A DNA stretch of 10,850 bases from Actinomycetota bacterium (GTDB taxonomy: Bacteria; Actinomycetota; Acidimicrobiia; Acidimicrobiales; Ilumatobacteraceae), in the NCBI GenBank assembly GCA_009704425.1, contig WLEG01000042.1:1-10850 (forward strand), in the 5' to 3' direction. Both the position numbers and the translations under genes were made by a program. This document shows positions 6,239 to 10,850 of this stretch, one piece after another. Position 1 is the first letter of the stretch. Each line of letters opens with the position of its first letter. The notes below the pieces were generated by a model that did not search any database, was not told the origin of the DNA, and was given only the letters and a program-made list of their open reading frames with translations.

Positions 6239-7318
6239 ATGAAAGCCCTGATTTTGGCCGGCGGTGCCGGAACGCGATTGCGCCCGATCACGCACACCAG
6301 CGCCAAGCAGTTGGTGCCGGTGGCCAACAAGCCCATCCTGTTCTACGGGATCGAGGCCATGGTGTCGGCGGGCATCACCGAGATCGGCGTGATCGTGGGC
6401 GACACCCGCGCCGAGGTGATGGGCGCGTTGGGCGACGGTTCGCAGTTCGGCGCCAGGATCACCTTCATTCCGCAGGATCAACCGCTCGGATTGGCCCATT
6501 GCGTGTTGATCGCCGCGGACTTCCTGGGTGACGACGACTTCGTGATGTACCTGGGTGACAACTTGCTGGAGCAGGACCTGGCGGCCTTCGTGCGTGCCTT
6601 CGAGACCGCCCGCAAGAGCGCCGAACCCCCCACCGCGCAGATCCTGTTGAAGCGGGTTCCCGATCCGCATCGCTTCGGCATCGCCGAGTTGGACGCCGCG
6701 GGCAACGTGATCCGCCTCATCGAGAAGCCGGCCGACCCGCCCACCGACCTGGCACTGGTCGGCGTGTACCTGTTCGACAAGACCATCAACGAGGCGGTGC
6801 GGGCCATCGCCCCCTCGCCGCGCGGCGAACTGGAGATCACCGACGCCATTCAGTGGTTGGTGGATCAGGGCCGACGCGTGCGCTGCGAGTTGCTGACCGG
6901 ATGGTGGATCGACACCGGCAAGCTCACGCCGTTGTTGGAGGCCAATCGTCTGTTGCTGGAGGTCATCGAGCCTCGCATGGAAGGCGACGTGGACGAGGCG
7001 TCCAGCGTGGACGGTCGCGTGGTGATCGAGGCCGGCGCGGTGGTGCGCAATTCGTCGTTGCGCGGACCGCTGGTGATCGGACGCGACGCGCGCATCACCG
7101 ACAGTTTCATCGGCCCGTTCACGGCCATCGGAAACGGATGCGAGGTGACCAACAGTGAGGTGGAGCACTCGGTCATCATGGAGCGCAGCCGCATCATCGA
7201 CATCCCGCGCCTCGAGGACAGCCTCATCGGCAAGGAGGCCGAGGTGACCCGTTCGCAGAAGCGACCGCGAGCCCTGCGCTTGATGGTGGGCGACCATTGC
7301 CAGATCGACACGGAGTGA
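6239..7318 (+). CDS. rmlA: Glucose-1-phosphate thymidylyltransferase, long form
   Basis: A 359-residue nucleotidyltransferase catalysing dTTP + glucose-1-phosphate to dTDP-glucose, the first step toward dTDP-L-rhamnose. The catalytic domain has the signature LAGGAGTRLRP (6-16), substrate-contact KQ (23-24), metal-binding LGDN with D107, EKP (162-164), GELEITD (186-192) and GWWIDTG with D215. From about residue 235 a hexapeptide-like left-handed beta-helix follows. Classical RmlA proteins are about 290 residues; this length and tail place it with the long StrD-type isoform. The start is supported by GAGGA at 6225-6229, 9 bases before the ATG. It is the first gene of a tight block, with 4 bases to rmlC. 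The 69-bp gap after the LCP gene shows no clear terminator, so co-transcription is possible. Confidence 0.92.
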   Translation: MKALILAGGAGTRLRPITHTSAKQLVPVANKPILFYGIEAMVSAGITEIGVIVGDTRAEVMGALGDGSQFGARITFIPQDQPLGLAHCVLIAADFLGDDDFVMYLGDNLLEQDLAAFVRAFETARKSAEPPTAQILLKRVPDPHRFGIAELDAAGNVIRLIEKPADPPTDLALVGVYLFDKTINEAVRAIAPSPRGELEITDAIQWLVDQGRRVRCELLTGWWIDTGKLTPLLEANRLLLEVIEPRMEGDVDEASSVDGRVVIEAGAVVRNSSLRGPLVIGRDARITDSFIGPFTAIGNGCEVTNSEVEHSVIMERSRIIDIPRLEDSLIGKEAEVTRSQKRPRALRLMVGDHCQIDTE

Positions 7319-7322
7319 CGAC

Positions 7323-7874
7323 ATGCCCAAAGTGACCGCCAGTGAGACCATCGACGGAGTGTGGATCGTCGAACCCACGATTCACGGGGACCAACGCGGT
7401 CTCTTCATCGAGACCTACCGCCGCGAGTGGTTCCCCAACGGACGTGAGATGCTGCAGGGCAACCGCTCGAACAAGCAGAAGGGCGCGCTGGTGGGGTTGC
7501 ACTACCACATGCACCAGGCGGACTACTGGTACGCGCCGGTGGGAACCATCCGCGTGGTGTTGCACGACCTGCGCGAGGGTGGTCCGACGAACGGCGCCAC
7601 CCAGATGCTCGAGATCAGCGGCGAGAACCACAAGGGCGTGTACATCCCGCCCGGCGTGGCGCACGGTTTCTCGGCCCTCACCGACGTGGTGATGACCTAT
7701 CTCGTGGACGGCTACTACAACCCGGCCGACGAGTTGGGCGTGGCGTGGAACGACCCGGTGATCGGCGCCGATTGGGGAGTGGCCGAGCCCATCATGAGCG
7801 AACGCGACCGCACCAATCCGATGCGCGCCGACATCCCCGAGGGACGGCGCCCCTATTGGCCCATGAGGACCTGA
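7323..7874 (+). CDS. rmlC: dTDP-4-dehydrorhamnose 3,5-epimerase-family cupin (divergent)
   Basis: A 183-residue cupin, expected to epimerise dTDP-4-keto-6-deoxyglucose at C3 and C5. Family marks are RGLFIE (25-30), QGNRS (45-49), GLHYH with the catalytic-type histidine H60, LREGGPTNG (83-91), YIPPGVAHGF (107-116), Y126 in TYLVDGYY, and WNDP (142-145) with D144. Two residues normally conserved around the active site differ: the Arg of LRGLH is V57, and the Lys of the QAK motif is D67 (QADYW). The usual WP near the end is WG (151-152). It belongs to a divergent RmlC-like subgroup that I believe occurs in other actinobacteria, judged from memory. Position between rmlA and rmlB argues for the RmlC role; a mono-epimerase or another sugar isomerisation is the alternative. 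GGAG at 7312-7315 supports the start. One base separates its stop from rmlB. Confidence 0.82.
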   Translation: MPKVTASETIDGVWIVEPTIHGDQRGLFIETYRREWFPNGREMLQGNRSNKQKGALVGLHYHMHQADYWYAPVGTIRVVLHDLREGGPTNGATQMLEISGENHKGVYIPPGVAHGFSALTDVVMTYLVDGYYNPADELGVAWNDPVIGADWGVAEPIMSERDRTNPMRADIPEGRRPYWPMRT

Positions 7875-7875
7875 C

Positions 7876-8841
7876 ATGAAACTCTTCGTCACCGGCGCGG
7901 CCGGCTTCATCGGCTCGAACTACGTGCGTTGGCTGTTGAACAACAGCGACGATCAGGTCACCATCTTCGACAAGCTCACGTACGCCGGCAACCTCGAGAG
8001 CATCCGCGACCTCATCGACGACAAGCGTTGTCGGTTCGTCCAGGGCGACATCTGCGACGCCGACGCGGTTCTGACCGCGATGAACGGTCACGACGCCGTG
8101 GTGCACTTCGCCGCCGAGAGTCACGTGGACCGCAGCATCGTCGATCCGTACGCGTTCGTGCGCACCAACGCCTACGGCACCAACGTCATGTGCGACGTGG
8201 CCCGCCAGGTGGGCGTGCAACGCTTCCTGCACATCTCCACCGACGAGGTGTACGGCAGCATCGACGTGGGCTCGTTCCGCGAGACCGACATCCTCGGACC
8301 GCGCTCGCCGTATTCGGCGTCGAAGGCCTCGAGCGACCTGATCGCGCTCTCGTACGTCACCACCTACGGACTACCCGTGGTGGTCACGCGTTGCTCCAAC
8401 AACTTCGGCCCCTATCAGTTCCCCGAGAAGTTGATCCCGCTCTTCACCACGAATCTTCTGGACGGCAAGAAGGTGCCGTTGTACGGGGACGGGGGCAACG
8501 TGCGCGACTGGATCCACGTCGAGGATCACAACATCGCCGCCCATCTGGTTCTGCAGAAGGGTGCGGTGGGCGAGGTGTACAACATCGGTGCCCACAACGA
8601 GATCACCAACCGGGAGATCACGTACCGCCTCATCGAACTGTGCGGCCGCGACGAGTCGTTCATCGAGCCCGTGGCCGATCGTTTGGGTCACGACCGGCGT
8701 TATTCGGTGCACATCGACAAGGTGTCGGCGTTGGGTTGGAAGCTCGGCCGCACGTTCGAGGACTCCTTGGCCGAGACCGTCGAGTGGTACCGCGCCAACC
8801 GGGCCTGGTGGGAGCCGCTGAAGGCTCGCGCGGGTCTGTGA
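7876..8841 (+). CDS. rmlB: dTDP-glucose 4,6-dehydratase
   Basis: A 321-residue extended short-chain dehydrogenase/reductase converting dTDP-glucose to dTDP-4-keto-6-deoxyglucose, with bound NAD+ as a transient hydride acceptor. The nucleotide-binding GAAGFIG is at 7-13. The dehydratase-specific triad STDEVYG (121-127) carries T122, D123 and E124, and the YxxxK pair is Y146/K150 in YSASK. FDKLTYAGNL (31-40), HFAAESHVDRS (77-87) and RDWIHVEDH downstream are standard RmlB sequences, so activity on dTDP-glucose is well supported. Length is close to the family norm of about 330. A GAGG at 7865-7868 lies 7 bases before the ATG, inside the end of rmlC, consistent with coupled translation. rmlD follows after 7 bases. 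Confidence 0.95.
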   Translation: MKLFVTGAAGFIGSNYVRWLLNNSDDQVTIFDKLTYAGNLESIRDLIDDKRCRFVQGDICDADAVLTAMNGHDAVVHFAAESHVDRSIVDPYAFVRTNAYGTNVMCDVARQVGVQRFLHISTDEVYGSIDVGSFRETDILGPRSPYSASKASSDLIALSYVTTYGLPVVVTRCSNNFGPYQFPEKLIPLFTTNLLDGKKVPLYGDGGNVRDWIHVEDHNIAAHLVLQKGAVGEVYNIGAHNEITNREITYRLIELCGRDESFIEPVADRLGHDRRYSVHIDKVSALGWKLGRTFEDSLAETVEWYRANRAWWEPLKARAGL

Positions 8842-8848
8842 GCCGATC

Positions 8849-9700
8849 ATGAAGATCCTCGTCACCGGGGCCAGGGGACAGCTGGGCACGGAGTTGATGC
8901 AGGTCATCTCGGCTCGTGGCGACGAGGGTGTGGGCATCGACATCGACTCCGTCGACATCACGCAGCGCGAGATCGTGCACGAGGTGTTCGCCGAGATTCG
9001 CCCCGATGCGGTGATCAATTGCGCGGCCTGGACCGCGGTGGACGCGTGCGAGGACGACCCCGACAAGGCCCTGACCGCCAATGGTGTGGCGGTGCGATGG
9101 GTTGCCGAGGCGTGCGATGCGATCGACGCTCACCTGGTTCACGTGAGCACGGACTACGTGTTCGACGGCACGAAGCCGACGCCCTACGTGGAGACCGACG
9201 TTCCGAACCCACAGAGCGTGTACGGCACGACCAAGTTGGCCGGGGAGATCGAAGCGTTGGCCATCGGCACGCGTGCCGCGGTGGTGCGCACGTCGTGGGT
9301 CTGCGGATTCCACGGCAACAACATGGTCAAGACGGTGCACAAGTTGGCGCAGGAACGGGACTCGTTGTCGTTCGTCAGCGACCAGATCGGTCATCCCACC
9401 TTCACCTCCGATCTGGCGCCCCTGTTGCACACGGCCGCCACCGATCGACTGGCCGGCATCTTCCACGGCACCAATCAGGGTGCGGTGAGTTGGTACGAGT
9501 TCGTGCGCGAGATCGTGCGACTGATGGGTCGCGATCCGTCCATGGTGCACCCGATCACCACGGCCGAACTGCAACCGCCACGCCCCGCCAAACGCCCGGC
9601 CAACAGCGTCCTGGACAACAAGGCGTTGCGCGATCTGGGCTACGCGCCCACGCGCGACTTCCGGGAACCACTGGCGGAGCTCCTGACCCGCCTGGGCTGA
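8849..9700 (+). CDS. rmlD: dTDP-4-dehydrorhamnose reductase
   Basis: A 283-residue reductase for the final step, NAD(P)H-dependent reduction of dTDP-4-keto-L-rhamnose to dTDP-L-rhamnose. It shows GARGQLG (7-13), NCAAWTAVDACEDD (57-70), the STDYVFDG motif (100-107) and the catalytic YxxxK pair Y125/K129 in YGTTK, followed by RTSWVCGFHGNNMVKT, close to the usual SWV(Y/F)G..GNN(F/M) sequence. Length is typical. It ends the rhamnose block; its stop is 26 bp from the stop of the convergent MOSC gene, and the short gap holds only a weak 4-bp hairpin, so no terminator is called. The ribosome site before the ATG is weak, and translation is probably coupled to rmlB. Confidence 0.95.
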   Translation: MKILVTGARGQLGTELMQVISARGDEGVGIDIDSVDITQREIVHEVFAEIRPDAVINCAAWTAVDACEDDPDKALTANGVAVRWVAEACDAIDAHLVHVSTDYVFDGTKPTPYVETDVPNPQSVYGTTKLAGEIEALAIGTRAAVVRTSWVCGFHGNNMVKTVHKLAQERDSLSFVSDQIGHPTFTSDLAPLLHTAATDRLAGIFHGTNQGAVSWYEFVREIVRLMGRDPSMVHPITTAELQPPRPAKRPANSVLDNKALRDLGYAPTRDFREPLAELLTRLG

Positions 9701-9726
9701 GCCCCGGTCGATTCCGACAGGAACGG

Positions 9727-10461
9727 TCAGAGGGGTTCGAGCGCGACGGAATCGCCGGTGCGGATGGTGCCCGGCGTGATGACGGTGGCGTAGACCCGAC
9801 ACGTCGCCTCGCCGTTCTCGCGGTCACGATCGTGATGAATGCGTCCGAAGTCCCGATCGACGAACAAGTGCGCCAACTGCTTGCACGGCACCGCGTACGA
9901 CGAGACGTCGCACACGACGTCTCCGATGCGCAGACGCGTGCCGGGTCGCACGTCGGACCACTCGACGCCGGAAACCGTGATGTTCTCCCCGGCGGCCCCC
10001 GGCTGCAACGAGTGTCCCTCGGCGTTCAGTTCGTCGATCACCTCGGCGGACCACAGGCTGACGGCTTGGAAAGGTCGACCGTGGTGTTTGCGGGTGGCCT
10101 GCACGTCGCCGACGAGACCCGAGAAGTCCACCTCGACGCGGTCGACCGCGCGCTTGGGAACCCCGCCCGAGCCGGTGTTCAGGCTGGCGACGACTCCGTC
10201 GTCGAACGGGTGGGTCGCGCCCGAGGCACGCAACGTCGGCGTGGCCGACTGGATGATGCTCCACACGGGTTCCAACAAGCGAGCGGCGTGGTTCGCGTCG
10301 AGGCGTGCCGCGTCGACTCCGTCGAGCATCCGGTCGAGTCGTTGTCTCGCGTCGGCGAGCAGGTGCTCGCGACCTTCCGACATCTGCTCCAGGATGGTGC
10401 GCGCGGAGCCGATGGTGTTGCGGGCGTCCTCGAGAGTGAATCGGTAGGGGCCCACCAACAT
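9727..10461 (-). CDS. MOSC-domain protein with helical N-terminal extension
   Basis: A 244-residue protein. From about 95 onward it resembles a MOSC (molybdenum cofactor sulfurase C-terminal) domain: GDVQATRKHHGRPFQAVSLW (118-137), GAAGENITVSGV (155-166), LRIGDVVCDV (177-186), the conserved-type cysteine C193 in VPCKQL, and a closing strand set ending TPGTIRTGDSVALEP (229-243). MOSC domains bind or transfer sulfur or the molybdenum cofactor, in YiiM and mARC-like proteins for example; the substrate here is unknown. Residues 1-70 are mostly charged helix-forming sequence without a motif I recognise. The ATG at 10461 has no strong ribosome site but a TANNNT box at leaderless distance. It is divergent from selD by 42 bp; sulfur and selenium chemistry side by side is suggestive but not proof of a link. 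Confidence 0.85.
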   Translation of the reverse strand: MLVGPYRFTLEDARNTIGSARTILEQMSEGREHLLADARQRLDRMLDGVDAARLDANHAARLLEPVWSIIQSATPTLRASGATHPFDDGVVASLNTGSGGVPKRAVDRVEVDFSGLVGDVQATRKHHGRPFQAVSLWSAEVIDELNAEGHSLQPGAAGENITVSGVEWSDVRPGTRLRIGDVVCDVSSYAVPCKQLAHLFVDRDFGRIHHDRDRENGEATCRVYATVITPGTIRTGDSVALEPL

Positions 10462-10467
10462 GGACTC

Positions 10468-10473
10468 ACCATA
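10468..10473 (-). promoter_or_regulatory. Candidate leaderless -10 box of the MOSC gene
   Basis: On the minus strand TATGGT fits TANNNT and ends 6 bases before the ATG at 10461, so transcription would begin at the start codon. No recognisable -35 box lies 16-18 bases further up. Confidence 0.4.
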
Positions 10474-10491
10474 GACAACGTGGTGGGACCC

Positions 10492-10497
10492 TAGGCT
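10492..10497 (+). promoter_or_regulatory. Candidate leaderless -10 box of selD
   Basis: TAGGCT fits TANNNT and ends 6 bases before the ATG at 10504. There is no Shine-Dalgarno sequence between it and the start. The same 6-base spacing occurs before the LCP and MOSC genes. Confidence 0.35.
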
Positions 10498-10503
10498 TCA
10501 CGC

Positions 10504-10850
10504 ATGGCCGACTCCGCGGGAATCATGCACGAGGGCGCACCGTTGCGCTTGACCGAGTGGACCAGTTGCGGAGGTTGTGCCGCCAAGTGGGGCAAGGATC
10601 TCCTGGCCGGACTCGTCGACGAGTTGCCGCGATCGGTGGACCCGGCGCTCATCATCGGTCTGGCTCCCTTCGACGACGCCGCGGTGTACCGCGTGAGCGA
10701 CGACGTCGCGTTGGTGAGCACCACGGACTTCTTCCCGCCCTTGGTGGACGATGCCGCCGACTTCGGGGCGATCGCCGCCGCCAACGCGTGCAGCGACGTG
10801 TTCGCCATGGGTGGGCGGGTGGTGATGGCCATCAACGTGGCGGCGTTCCC
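10504..10850 (+). CDS. selD: Selenide, water dikinase (selenophosphate synthetase), 3' end outside the window
   Basis: The first 115 residues of SelD, which makes selenophosphate from selenide and ATP for selenocysteine or 2-selenouridine synthesis. The active-site loop is SCGGCAAKWG (21-30), with the catalytic-type cysteine C25 (codon TGT, not a UGA selenocysteine) and lysine K28. Then come the metal-binding FDDAAVY, TTDFFPPLVDDAADFGAIAAANACSDVFAMGG and a following beta-strand, all standard SelD order. The TTDFFPP and NACSDVFAMGG stretches separate it from the related ThiL and PurM enzymes. The ATG at 10504 is the first in frame with good context; an ATG at 10525 is possible. The frame is open to the window edge, and a full SelD would need roughly 200-230 more residues. 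Downstream genes such as selA or selB cannot be seen. Confidence 0.9.
   Translation, partial: MADSAGIMHEGAPLRLTEWTSCGGCAAKWGKDLLAGLVDELPRSVDPALIIGLAPFDDAAVYRVSDDVALVSTTDFFPPLVDDAADFGAIAAANACSDVFAMGGRVVMAINVAAF

Noticed and set aside
6116..7378. Long minus-strand open frame opposite rmlA
   Set aside because: Composition is typical of an antisense shadow of a high-GC gene, and the plus strand encodes an intact RmlA.
9701..9726. Terminator between convergent rmlD and MOSC genes
   Set aside because: Only a 4-bp GTCG/CGAC hairpin can be drawn and there is no T-run.
9019..10494. Long plus-strand open frame across rmlD and the MOSC gene
   Set aside because: It runs through rmlD in a wrong frame and then antisense to the MOSC gene. 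Arg/Gly-rich low-complexity translation, no motif.
10504..10850. Thiamine-monophosphate kinase (ThiL) or PurM-like kinase
   Set aside because: The Cys/Lys active-site loop and the TTDFFPP...NACSDVFAMGG sequence are characteristic of SelD, not of ThiL or PurM.

Overview
The window is high-GC DNA with densely packed genes, short gaps, several stop/start overlaps and no mobile-element genes. Gene content points to the phylum Actinomycetota: an LpdA-type flavoprotein lacking one redox cysteine, a biotin carboxylase/BCCP fusion beside a stand-alone BirA, a LytR-CpsA-Psr protein next to dTDP-rhamnose genes, and apparently leaderless promoters. A deep-branching group such as Acidimicrobiia is possible, but that is only an impression from codon style (many TTG leucines in GC-rich genes) and was not tested.

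Layout. (1) 4-1841, plus strand: an lpdA-like NAD(P)H:quinone reductase gene overlaps an RDD-family membrane protein gene by 4 bases. (2) 1850-2471: a small minus-strand SnoaL/NTF2-like gene lies between two inverted copies of a 52-bp palindromic repeat. (3) 2485-4266, minus strand: acyl-CoA carboxylase alpha chain (biotin carboxylase plus BCCP). It is divergent from birA (4286-5086, plus), which encodes the ligase expected to biotinylate it; the two starts are 19 bp apart, around a small palindrome. (4) 5159-9700, plus strand: an LCP cell-wall ligase gene, then rmlA-rmlC-rmlB-rmlD, a complete dTDP-L-rhamnose pathway with gaps of 1-7 bp inside the rml block. (5) 9727-10461, minus strand: a MOSC-domain protein with a helical N-terminal extension. 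It is divergent from selD (selenophosphate synthetase), which runs off the right edge.

How the genes fit together. The rml block makes dTDP-L-rhamnose, and the LCP protein may attach a rhamnose-containing glycopolymer to peptidoglycan. BirA and the carboxylase form an enzyme/substrate pair supplying carboxylated acyl-CoA for lipid synthesis; no carboxyltransferase subunit is in view. SelD indicates selenium use.

Most of the window is conventional housekeeping and cell-envelope content. The least explained items are the paired 52-bp repeat, whose two copies both lie just after a stop codon in the same orientation relative to the gene they follow; the palindrome shared by accA3 and birA; and the altered active-site neighbourhood of RmlC. 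I see no CRISPR array, tRNA, rRNA, insertion sequence, phage gene or defence system.
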